Shown here piece by piece: positions 37,601-46,504 of a stretch of DNA of 64,000 nucleotides. Numbering within the stretch: position 1 is the first letter of the stretch; each line of letters begins with the position of its first letter. The notes beneath the pieces are model-generated. The model did no database searches. It saw nothing but the letters and a program-made list of their open reading frames with translations, and was not told the DNA's origin. The position numbers were made by a program, and so were the translations under genes. This DNA is from Ignelater luminosus (taxonomy: Eukaryota; Arthropoda; Insecta; Coleoptera; Elateridae), in contig VTPC01000791.1 in assembly GCA_011009095.1 (NCBI GenBank), forward strand, positions 186,001-250,000, written 5' to 3'.

Positions 37601-40600
37601 TATTGATGTATGTGTGATGCGATCTATAAAAAGATGCTCTAGGTTGCTGTAAAGCAAAACAACGCAATATCGATTTTTAGATTTCAATCCCAGATGTTTC
37701 TAGAAACTGTTGAACACATTTTAAGCTATGTAGGCTAGTCGTCAAGTATTGTGGAATAGAAAGAATTCTGACTAGGAATTTCTTTTCATATATAATGACT
37801 TATTAGGGTGTGTTTATAAAACTCTGAAGTTCTCCTCTCTCAAAGAGGTCCGTGTCCCCTGTTTTGACTTGACTTGACTTGCGTTCCTCCCTTCAGGGTG
37901 GGAAAAGGTACAGGAATCAATTTCTGTCAATTTCTGGGCTTGTTACAAACTTTACGATAAAAATAGCTATATATAAAATTAAAGCTAATTACATTTTCTT
38001 CAAAATGGATTTTACAAACTTTTTGAACGCTGTACCTTGCTCAATTTTTAACAAATCAAGCTATTTTTCTAAATACTATTCTCTAGGTCTGTAGAATAAA
38101 ATGCTCTCAAAAAAAATAAAAATTGCTTTTTCGGCTTAAGGTACCTTTTTATAGATTGCATCGTATATATTTTCTATTTTGTTTTTGTTTATTTTATGTT
38201 TTGCAATTTTAGCTTTGCAAAAAATGAATGTAAATAGCTCGCAATTAGTATTAAAGGCAGATGGAACGTCTGTTGATGATGACGTTGGTTTGAGAGCGTT
38301 ATCCACAGAAACATTAATGTTGTTAGAACCGAACAAAATTTGGAAATCGGTGGGCAATTTAAGCACTTGCAGCACTGTTATAATGCATCCACTGTGTGTT
38401 CATCAAATACTAACAAAAGGGACAAAAAGGAAATACTGAGATGTGTACTTGGAGTTTGTGGAACAATTTTCTAATACCTTGACATAAACTTAGTGCCATA
38501 GAAAACAAAACTTTATATAACAGGTTAAGGGATCAAAAAGTTATTGCAGAAGTTGTTGGCATAGTAGCAGACGAGATAAGATCTAAACAAAGGAATATAC
38601 CATCAAAGTATTTAAGACTTATCTCACAAGAAATTTGTAGAAAATTCCCAGATACATGTCAAGACAGGGACGACGATGGCATACTTATTGGGGATGGATA
38701 TCAAGGGATATTTTATTAATTACAAGACAGAATAAAATATTTAAATAGAAGACAATCTGGAATGTCCAATGATACAAATATCCCTTCCTTTAAACAAAAA
38801 AAAAGAAAATGTTATCTACCAAAGCAGGCTGTAGTGCATGGAGTTCAAGTAAGAGTTTAAATGGCCCAAAAGTGGTAGAGAATCTCCAGTCTTTTTTGAA
38901 AACCTAAAGATACAAGAAATTTTTCTATGGAGACGGTATTATAGAAATGTTAGAACTCACATATTCTCTACAAAGACAGTACATAAATCAAGGAGAACCA
39001 ACAATCAATGATATTCTGGAACACTGGCTTATCCCTCTATCTCAAAGCGGAATTTACTGGCACTTTAATCAACTTGTTAGCAAGGACTTTTACATATCTG
39101 TGCCTTAAGTGATTTTATTGATATAATACAGTATAAAGAATAAATTTTTTTTGTATATTTATTTTTTTCAGGACGATGGGAATTACAGTCTAACCAATAA
39201 CTCTCTATTTATTATGAAAGTAGCAGCAGGTAAATAATATCATATTTCTTAACTATGTTAAGATTAAACTAAAATCTGTATTTTAGAAGAAACATTTTAT
39301 GTAATAATGGAGAAAACTAAACTCAATAAAGGAGCAACTAGTTTTAAACATGCAATGCAACAAATGTTTGCTTTATATTACAATTTTAATTTAGCCTATC
39401 CCAGAAGATTGTCACAAACATTGGAATTTTTACAAATTTATTTCCTAAAGATTCAACCCGAACAAGGAACAAAAAGTCGAAAAAACATTCACAAATGAAA
39501 CTTCTTTCTCTAATGAACAAACTACGTGAAAAAAAAATAATCTTGGTATGTAATATTAGTGGTATGTGATATATTAATGACTAACATTGTCAGGTTTTGC
39601 AGATGCTGTTGTCTGTTCCTGTTTTATATTTTGTTTTTTCCTGTTCATGGTTAATATGTGATGTTTCAAACATTAAATTTTAGTTGAAACTTGTTGATTT
39701 AATTAGGGATAAGAAAGCCTTTGACATAAGTTATATTATTGCCACTTGTTTTCCATAATGTTTTTGCTTTATATAAATGTAACGAAATGATCATTTTACG
39801 TTTTATAATCTTAACTACTATATACTATAAATCTATAACATTTTTTTACAGTGCAGCACCTATATAAACAATTCACTGTGTGATAAATTCATGGACATAT
39901 GCAGCATTCTAGCCATACAGCAAATCGTTTTGGAGAATGATTCTTGTTTGGAAATTTATAAAAAATATTCCCTTTCCTCAATTGTTTTTATTCTTTGAAC
40001 TATTTCTACAACTGTACATACTACAAGCAGGCACTTTTAAATTAAGTTTAAGACATAATCTTAAAACTGCTTGTAAAAACACCAGCAAATGTGAACGCAA
40101 TGGATATAAAAGTCGAGCGTCTCTCGTTACTGATCTGCGCTTTGACGTCACACACATTTCAATTATTGCTCATAACTTCCTTATCGTTATCAGATAAACT
40201 TCCAAGAAATTACATACAAATATAAATACCTGAAAACTTCAATTTGAGACAAACTTGTTTTTTGTGTTGTGATCCCCTTTAAGTAGTTACGGGAAACACC
40301 GAAAGGTGGCTACTGCACTTGCAATACTAGAAAAACAAAAAATACTTTAAAAAAGTGAAATAATTTGAAACTGTCACACACACATCGTTCTATATCGGCA
40401 CTTTCATCTTAAACATAACCTGGTGTTAGCAATCGGTAATTGAAAAAAAGCCGCGCAAAACCTCAAGTGATGTAGAATGCGCCGGCGCTACATAACTTAT
40501 TGCACCAACTTGCTCTGATAACTTGTGAAGCCAATATTGGTCCCATAAATACAACACAGCGTTTGAGAAACAACTTTTGGCGATTTATAGAATGCATAAC

Positions 40601-42602
40601 TTTATCGATTGGATAAATTGCTTTCAGAAACCAGGTTGAAAACTGTTTACTTGGCTTCGTTTGTTATTTATTGCGTATTTTTTCTATTTGGAATAAATCA
40701 GCTTGTAGTTACACCACTGACATAATTGTATGCTTGCCGCATGTAGAATTTTTAAGAGAATCAGAATCTATAAGAAAAAATGGGAGTTGCCATTAAAAAG
40801 AAAATTGATGATGTCATCAGGGGTAAGGCTGGGGATAAAGAAATCATTCAAATAGATACCCCATTGGGAAATAAGGTTAATGTAGCTATCTGAAGATATT
40901 GGCCTCAGATGTACAGAGAATTTTTTATTTAAAGCGTTTCACATTCGGCATTTACACTGTATACATTTAACATGATTCTTTAGAAAACCACGACTGAATG
41001 CACCAACCACTTTGTTTTGAACTTTGAGAATTCTTGTATAAAATAAACCGTCCAAACTTTTCATTATTATTTTTATACCTCTTCCAATTTACTGGACTTG
41101 AACTAAAACTATATTAAAAATGTTTTATGATCTGCGCTATAAATAGTTTAAATATTATTTTTTTGCAATGTGCTAGGTTGACACAGAGATTAGTGTAATA
41201 TTATTATTATTATTAAGAAATATAAAATAGAAGACGAAAGAACATTTTGCGAGTCAAAAGTTGCAGAACTGCTCCAAGCTGTAACATATCAAACTACATA
41301 AATAAAGATGTTACCGTGTGAAGCGGTTTTTTAGGAGACAGCCCTTATGTGTATTTTCTGCTTATGAATACATATCAATCTTCATCATCTGGATAAATCA
41401 GTTACATCCAGACTTCTTTAATTAATCAAATCATTACCTTTTCTATAATAAATTTCAAATGCCATGAGATGTGTTTCTATCCTATTTTGTGCTAAATTTT
41501 GAAGGGGTTGAAGGAACTTTATTGCCTGTTCAAGTGGATCGTCTACCTGTAAAAGGAAAAAAAAATCAATAATAAACGCACATTATTTTAAATAAGTATA
41601 CAAAAAGTGTTACAAGGTTGTAGTATGAGATTTATACTATAATAATATAAATAATCATTCTGCAATTCCATTTAAAGAAAAGTGGAAGTGACAAGTCATA
41701 TTGTTACACAAGTTTCATGCAATCAAATCTTTTACAGCGATTATGTTTATTTTTTAAATAAGATCTATCAATCAATATTTCTATTTTATCTGATCTAGAA
41801 TTTTAAACCAGGCCAGAGATAATTACTACAACTACATAAAGTTACACATATTTGTATAATCTGGATTGTCAATGATTTTTATACCAAACTCCCTTATTTC
41901 TAAAGCTAAGGTAAAAATTCAAAAAGGTTATGCATTAGTGAGTTGTGGTCCACAGACTGGTTTTTGCACATGCATACTGGCTGTCAGAGTGTACCAAAGA
42001 AATGCCAACCAACTTCAAATGTTAATATGTACCTATTTTAATTTTTGTAAATGGAACATCCTGAATATTTTTATATGGCCGGATGCAGGATTAAATAGCC
42101 TATTGATCAAAATCTTTAAAATGAGAAAGCTATGATAAAACAAAGCAATGCTGCCCTTCAGGTTAACCACTTGCAGATAACTTTAAAACATGAAATTTAC
42201 ATCAAAAGTGACCCTTGATTGAACGAAAATATCCTCCAAACATCAGATGAAAATGTTGATGCTTTTTAAAACGTTATAAATGAAGTTAATGATTCTTTGT
42301 ACCCTCTTGAACCGCCGATATCTATCTTTTTTGTTTACAGTACAGTAGTACACTGTACTAGAATAGAAAATAGAAAGAACTAGATTTCTATTTTACGATG
42401 CCACTAACCTTTGCCAACTTTTCAGGTACAAGTTCATCCAATTGCGGTGCATCTGCTTCAATATCACCTTGTTGTTTTGATTTATGGTACTGTTCTCGTT
42501 TCACCTGTGCCTGAGCTGCCTGTGCATTTTCCTGTTCCGCTTTTCTTCTCGCTTTTCGTTGTTTATTACGTAATTTCTTTAATTCTGACGGCGCTAGATT
42601 TT
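25613..42602 (-). CDS. NAA15: NatA auxiliary subunit NAA15, C-terminal four coding exons (partial)
   Basis: NAA15 is the TPR scaffold that anchors the catalytic subunit NAA10 to the ribosome for co-translational N-terminal acetylation. Coding exons on the minus strand are 42602-42409, 41546-41438, 32921-32578 and 25801-25613, joined by GT-AG introns of 862, 8516 and 6776 bp with compatible phases (phase 1 entry, then 0, 1, 0). They encode 277 residues plus two bases of a split codon, about the last third of a protein that is near 860 residues in relatives. The first exon holds [20 protein letters not shown], a basic charged helix, ending [11 protein letters not shown]. Then come [33 protein letters not shown], and [20 protein letters not shown]. 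The final exon reads [20 protein letters not shown] and ends DQDNYSSN. No frame damage is seen. Exons for the N-terminal two thirds were not found up to position 64000. Confidence 0.93.
26331..26456 (+). repeat. Dispersed repeat, copy 2 (mate at 3536-3650)
   Basis: Same-orientation copy of the repeat described at 3536-3650, inside the last NAA15 intron. It differs by small indels. Confidence 0.6.
26821..26930 (+). repeat. Direct repeat, left copy (right copy at 28215-28325)
   Basis: About 110 bp with the landmarks gtgaatctacatcaaaatct, 'gaaatatggccaattaaaaa' and tctttagatctga are repeated in the same orientation 1.39 kb further on. There are only about ten differences. The stretch between them (26931-28214) contains a GC-richer segment near 27640-28160 that ends with gagacacccagtata, similar to the cacccTGTA-type ends elsewhere. 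Confidence 0.75.
28215..28325 (+). repeat. Direct repeat, right copy
   Basis: Partner of 26821-26930. It is followed directly by the MITE at about 28391. Confidence 0.75.
28379..28680. mobile_element. MITE with ~60-bp terminal inverted repeats
   Basis: The body at about 28391-28668 has the left end gtgccttgatattgttttat and its mirror on the right. The inverted match continues through attaaatgtcatttt, aatggg and gtgtggacacaa. The flanks gttttcattaat (28379-28390) and gttttcataaat (28669-28680) differ at one base and may be a 12-bp target duplication. It is non-coding and lies in the last NAA15 intron. Confidence 0.65.
28690..29990. other. AT-rich intron DNA with nothing recognised
   Basis: Intron sequence of NAA15 without a coding frame, terminus or repeat that I can name. 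Confidence 0.5.
30000..30540 (-). pseudogene. Mariner-like (DUF4817-type) transposase, middle part
   Basis: The minus strand encodes, from 30530 downwards, a linker ([15 protein letters not shown]), then [28 protein letters not shown] with the first catalytic aspartate, LWADEN, and '[20 protein letters not shown]' at about 30150-30085. This order is that of the insect Tc1/mariner-related transposases that carry an N-terminal DUF4817 helix-turn-helix. Stops and frameshifts interrupt it. The N-terminal domain and the C-terminal catalytic part are absent here but appear on the opposite strand next door (30867-31140). Confidence 0.7.
30867..31140 (+). pseudogene. Mariner-like (DUF4817-type) transposase, N- and C-terminal parts fused
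   Basis: The plus strand reads [20 protein letters not shown] and then [20 protein letters not shown], which is the DUF4817 helix-turn-helix. It jumps at about 31060 straight to LWPACSPDL and, after a frame change, [14 protein letters not shown], the C-terminal catalytic SPDL...DF motif. Roughly 200 residues of the middle are missing. The missing part is what lies inverted at 30000-30540. It is non-functional. Confidence 0.7.
31150..32570. other. AT-rich intron DNA with nothing recognised
   Basis: Intron sequence of NAA15 between the DUF4817 remnant and the exon at 32578. No terminus, repeat or coding frame is recognisable. Confidence 0.5.
33490..33684. repeat. Outer inverted repeat, left arm (mate at 40708-40936)
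   Basis: About 195 bp match the reverse complement of 40708-40936. Shared landmarks are tttaaataaaa.attctctg, cccaatgggg, and agattctgattctctta. Small indels and perhaps 20 percent differences separate the arms. Everything between them (about 7 kb) is transposon sequence. Confidence 0.7.
34080..34960 (+). pseudogene. Mariner-like (DUF4817-type) transposase, second copy
   Basis: The plus strand from 34126 reads [20 protein letters not shown], then [32 protein letters not shown] (first catalytic Asp region) and CRYWAPQNP. After a frame change near 34495 it continues as [32 protein letters not shown] and [16 protein letters not shown]. This is the common insect transposase of Tc1/mariner relation. 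The second catalytic position, usually QQDGAPPHY, reads QLNGAHPPP, so the aspartate is an asparagine. The N-terminal DUF4817 domain is not clear. Frameshifts and this substitution make it inactive. Confidence 0.75.
35610..35822 (+). pseudogene. P2X7-C-terminus-like cysteine-rich exon
   Basis: The frame from 35610 reads [15 protein letters not shown] and continues to WCKCRNCR at 35721-35744. A one-base overlap then gives [18 protein letters not shown]. The pattern Y-F-x-P-V...WCxCxxC...E.CC is that of the zinc-binding cysteine-rich domain known from the P2X7 receptor C-terminus, also found in many transposon-associated genes annotated as P2X purinoceptor 7-like. One stop (between the two halves) and one frameshift interrupt it. 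The exon ends at a consensus donor, c|gtaagt at 35822. The following exon was not identified with confidence. This is not a receptor: no channel part is present. Confidence 0.6.
36220..36490 (+). promoter_or_regulatory. CpG-richer leader with splice donor inside the TTAA element
   Basis: A local change to balanced base composition with many CpGs (gtcgcgtggtcgcgacatg near 36239 is itself palindromic at tcgcga-type core) ends at cag|gtaagtta (36489/36490). This looks like a promoter and non-coding first exon for the downstream CIDE-N-like gene, whose first coding exon starts with an acceptor at 38213. The linkage is inferred from order and splice sites only. Confidence 0.35.
38213..39970 (+). 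pseudogene. Transposon-borne multi-exon gene with CIDE-N-like start, SAMD3-like
   Basis: An acceptor (ttttag at 38207-38212) opens an exon reading [19 protein letters not shown] and [18 protein letters not shown], close to the CIDE-N pattern LVL..DGT.VDDE...L...T.LMLL. Further pieces in order are [14 protein letters not shown] and [12 protein letters not shown] (38525-38720), [12 protein letters not shown], then [20 protein letters not shown] (about 38950-39015) and LEHWLIPL. They are followed by [18 protein letters not shown] at 39307 and an acceptor near 39850 before [16 protein letters not shown]. This order is what I know from genes labelled sterile alpha motif domain-containing 3-like in animals with many transposons. 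Several stops separate the pieces. The function is unknown to me. Confidence 0.5.
40708..40936. repeat. Outer inverted repeat, right arm
   Basis: Mirror of 33490-33684. It starts 73 bp beyond the split MITE. Confidence 0.7.
41547..42408. other. NAA15 intron, nothing recognised
   Basis: A short intron between two NAA15 exons. A 89-codon plus-strand ORF (41866-42135) has no support. Confidence 0.5.
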
Positions 42603-43300
42603 CTGTAAAAAGAGAAAAACGCAAATTATAAAAAAATAAAACGAACGTTTATATATGATTATATGAACGTATTACTTTTTAAATTTATGTAGGCAACCGT
42701 CGTTTCATTTATGCACAGCAAGTTGAAGAAAAAACAGCATTCATTATTATCAAAATAAAGCGATACGAATACAAGTACTGTATAAAAATCAGTCAAGACA
42801 AAATAAAATGAAATTTAAACCTAATTTTCCGCATATTTACACATCTTTAACTATCTGGCACTTATTATTATATTATAGCAATGTCTCTACTCATTATCTT
42901 CTTAAAATCTCATAGAACATCATTAAAATAAGACTCTCCCATAGTAAGAGATTGCAAAAGTAATGGTGTCATTAACTAAATTTCAAACAGAGTATAAATA
43001 AATAACATCAACGAACTGGTGGGATAAATTCCTGGTGACTAGACAAGAATCTTTTTTCAAATGGAACCGATGGTCGACTTGATATCAGTGACTGTTAATT
43101 AAAAGTAAATTTGATTATTGTCAATTTATAAATGCAGTAGGGGTTACGGATTGAAAATCAATGGAGAGAATTTCTCTAGAAAAAGACAAATGACAAATAC
43201 TAATTTGACGAGCAGGTCGCCAGCTTGTTTTGAGTGGATGCAATTTTCTAAAAAACATGGACATTATAACCTATTCAGTGAGAGCTCCAAAATATGCTGT
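42603..43300. other. AT-rich, presumed NAA15 intron
   Basis: Directly upstream of the first visible NAA15 exon. The acceptor is at 42603-42605 on the minus strand. No further exon or repeat is recognised. Confidence 0.5.
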
Positions 43301-43304
43301 CCCT

Positions 43305-44490
43305 TATCTTACTAGCTGTGATTTTTACTTCTGCAGAAATAATAATTTGAAGTTTAAAGTCATCTACAATATTCATTAATACACTTTTTGAGGAAAATTC
43401 AATCATATAAACAAAAACAAATTTATATTTAAGTATTAAAGAGAAGCATCTCTATTAAAAAACAAATAGCAGTGAAGCATGTAATCAGGCCCAAACAAAA
43501 GGGTACAGAAAATCTCCAGATCTAGGGATCTATTGTCAATTCTGGTAACGGTGGATTACCGCTATTTGTCTGTCTCTCCTTCGCCGTATTTACTTTTAAA
43601 GCCATTTGTTGGTTTACGGTTTTCGCCAAAAATCACTTTTTCTTAAAGTCAGATTTAAAAAATTAAAATTCAGCCAACATCACCTCAAGAATCCAATTTT
43701 TATTGGTGATCAGGGTCGGTTCAAGCCAAGTCAGCGTGCTTAAGCAAAGATTGTTTTTGTGTCCATAAGGGATCCTCTCGGAGGAGAAACGCCTAACGTT
43801 TTGAGCGGTCCTGTTGGCCATATCAGTACTTTTACTGTTATTAAAAATTCCGGAAAAAATTCTTAAATTCCCCGACTTTTATTTAGTATATTTCCCTAAT
43901 TCCGTGACATTTCCATGATTTTTTTCTCTATTAATGTTTTCCCAGATTTTCCATAAGACAATAATAAATGCAAGTAGTCTAAATAGTATAATTTTACAGT
44001 AAGGCAGTGATAAAACATTCCGCTATTCACTATTCGTCTTACGTATTCCACTTAAACTCTTCGCACCTACTGCTGCGTATTGTGACAGCCATCCGTATCC
44101 TCATTTAACTTCCACAAACACATCTAACTAATATTTCCGGAATATCTTGTCAATCCTCTACTTTTGTTTTTATCAGTCTGGAAAGATGCTGGATTTTTTT
44201 TAAACCAAACATTAAGATACAATAAAAAATGAAACAGATTCAAAATAAAATACTAGTTGACACGTCATTTTATAGGAATTTTAAAAAAATTAATCTACAT
44301 TCAATCGAAAAATTTAATTATGAATGCAGCACTTCCGTACACATTGTGTTGATCGATTTTTCTAAACGTTTTAACAATCTAACTATAAAAAGACAGAACA
44401 AGAAAAAAGCATTTTTAACATCACGTTGTTACGTTTGCTATGTGATCGATTATGATTCAAGAGTTCAAACGTAAAAAAAAGATGATCTTG
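43305..44490 (+). repeat. Unclassified ~1.2-kb dispersed repeat, copy A
   Basis: It matches 58764-59737 along its length in the same orientation, and part of 59738-60055. Landmarks are agggtacagaaaatc.ccaga, gatctattgt.aa.tctgg, ccaagtcagcg.gcttaagcg, ggatcctctcggaggagaaa and tagttgacacgtcattttat. Indels and substitutions are frequent (roughly 85 percent identity by eye). No coding frame is shared between the copies, so it is a non-coding or long-dead element. Confidence 0.75.
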
Positions 44491-46500
44491 AAAGTCCATT
44501 TGCGGCATACTGAAGGCTAGCATTCTTGTTCTTATTATTATTAATTTCCACGGTCTATTATAAATCGGGACAGGTTGACCAGCGACTGACAATATTGAAA
44601 AAGAATTAACTACATATGATTTATTTAATTTAAATTATATTATGCCCAAGAGAAAAACGATTTAATCATTTTCATTACTTTAAATGCATTAACCTTTACA
44701 AAAATGTTCTTTAATTAAAATATCAACACTAAAGCAGCTTTTGTATTTCAAGATTTATTCTTTTACAGTGAGCTCATTCCAGTTAATGTTAATTTTCCCA
44801 AAAACGGATACAGTTGTGCCCACAATTTATTACAACCTGCTATAATATAGAACAGCAAGAAATAATGGGAAAAAATAAATTATTTCCATTAGAGTTTGCG
44901 AACTATTTAGTTAATATTCTATCAAATTGGCTCTTGACTTTTATGCACGACTATGGCGACCTTCGCACATTTCACCTCTCGTTTTTATAAAAACGCGTGC
45001 CGCCGTTGTGTGTATATAAAATAAAGGTCTTACGGTTTCATAAATGACCACCCTGAGGTGGGCGTTGGTCGGTCGTAGCAGTGAAAGTAATACTTGTAGG
45101 ATATAGGTATACCAACTTTTGCTTTCAACAACAAAATTCAACCCGAGCTGCAATTCAATAAAATTTCGTAATACGTTTTAGTATGTCTTATTATCATTTG
45201 GCTATATCCCTAATAAAACCAAGCTTCCTAAAATAATCATATCTTTAGATAATGTTTCCTTAATATTTTTTGCTATTTTTAATTACCTCTTGCCTTGAGC
45301 GGTTTTAATAGCAAAACAAAGAATAAGGCACGTCATTTATTTATAACATTCAATTTTACTATTACAATTAAATTAAAAACAAATACAAAAATTGCCAGGC
45401 ACATGAATGAAAACGATTAAAAAGAAGAAAAGAATGACTAAATGCACATAAATTCTCACACGAAATAAACAATTGTTAATTTTTAAGAGAGAAAACACAT
45501 TTTTTTAATTACGAATTAATTGTTTAATTTAGTATATAAATAAATAATTTTGGAATATTTTTACATTCCCAAACATCTATTATAATACATACACAAAAAA
45601 GTTCAAGGCTTACTCACACGTCCTGTTGTATAATAAGTAATCAAAACGGTGTTATTAAAAAAATTTGCAATTTTTAAAAATACTGTTATTATTAATAAAT
45701 AGCTACGGAACAACCTAATGTGGCGGATATGCTAACACATGAAAGACTTTTAAGTTTACAGAATTGACAATAATTAAAAATGTATTAATAACTGCTTAGT
45801 ATATGAAACGCTATCCTGCATGCATATTTCGCAGATAATTACGTATATTATGAATAACAATTCTGTCTTTTCTTTATTGTATTCCTTTATTATTATCGTT
45901 CATTTGGATACAAATATGGCGAACCGCAGGGACTAACTTCAGGGCCTCTGCAATATTATTAGTTAAAAATATTTTCCTTGCCCACTAGAATAGTCTAATT
46001 AGCGTAGGCCGTGGCTGTACATCACGTTAGGACGGTACTTTAGACACAGCCAAGCAAGTGACAGCTTGTAGATAAAAAATTCAAATTTTAAATTATACAA
46101 TTTGCAATTTGCAACACCTTGGTTGTTTTCTTATATTAAAATCCCATTTTATATTTGCATAACAAAATTAATCCAAAATTCCGAACCATCTAAATATTGA
46201 ATTAGCAGCGAATGGTAAGTAAACATAACATGATTCCTAAGGTTTATAGTTGATCTCAACTTAAAAAGCTATAGTAGTAAGTGATCACTACTCGAAGAAT
46301 TATTTAAACATGTAACTATCTTTTGTTTTTTTGAAATTTAGAGAATATTTTTCGAGAAGGCATGTTGAGCATTTTATGTTTGTTAAGTTGTCAACAAATA
46401 CTGTAGGTATCCCTTGGTTATTATAAGTTAGAGAGAGTTAGAGTAGTTTTAGAATTTCCCGTGACAACGCACCAATAATTGTGAATCACAGTTTGCCTCA
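44491..46500. other. AT-rich stretch, nothing firm
   Basis: A TATA-like tatataaaa lies at about 45013 next to a small GC-richer patch (44940-45160) with a 70-codon minus-strand ORF of no known family. I see no supported gene. Confidence 0.4.
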
Positions 46501-46504
46501 GTTG

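Larger units (their letters stand above)
35171..40282. mobile_element. 5.1-kb DNA transposon with TTAA duplications and AGGGGATCA termini
   Basis: The body at 35175-40278 begins aggggatcaaaacacaaaaa. It ends with the mirror of aggggatcacaacacaaaaa. TTAA stands immediately outside at 35171-35174 and 40279-40282. It carries two coding remnants on the plus strand: a P2X7-C-terminus-like exon (about 35610-35822) and a split gene starting with a CIDE-N-like exon (38213 to about 39970). A CpG-richer leader lies between them (36220-36490). No transposase domain is recognised, so this copy is either non-autonomous or its transposase is beyond recognition. TTAA targets suggest a piggyBac- or Kolobok-like superfamily. 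The TIR is only about 20 bp. Confidence 0.75.
35050..40635. mobile_element. MITE with cccggtttctgaaagc termini, split by a 5.1-kb insertion
   Basis: The left end at 35050 reads cccggtttctgaaagc. The right end at 40635, read on the minus strand, gives cctggtttctgaaagc. The inverted match goes on through ttattggatgcataacttta against its diverged mirror. Without the TTAA element inside (35175-40278) the MITE is about 480 bp. No target duplication is obvious. It is non-coding. Confidence 0.65.

Noticed and set aside
45013-45022. TATA-box-like tatataaaa
   Set aside because: No gene follows on the plus strand, and such motifs are frequent by chance in DNA this AT-rich.
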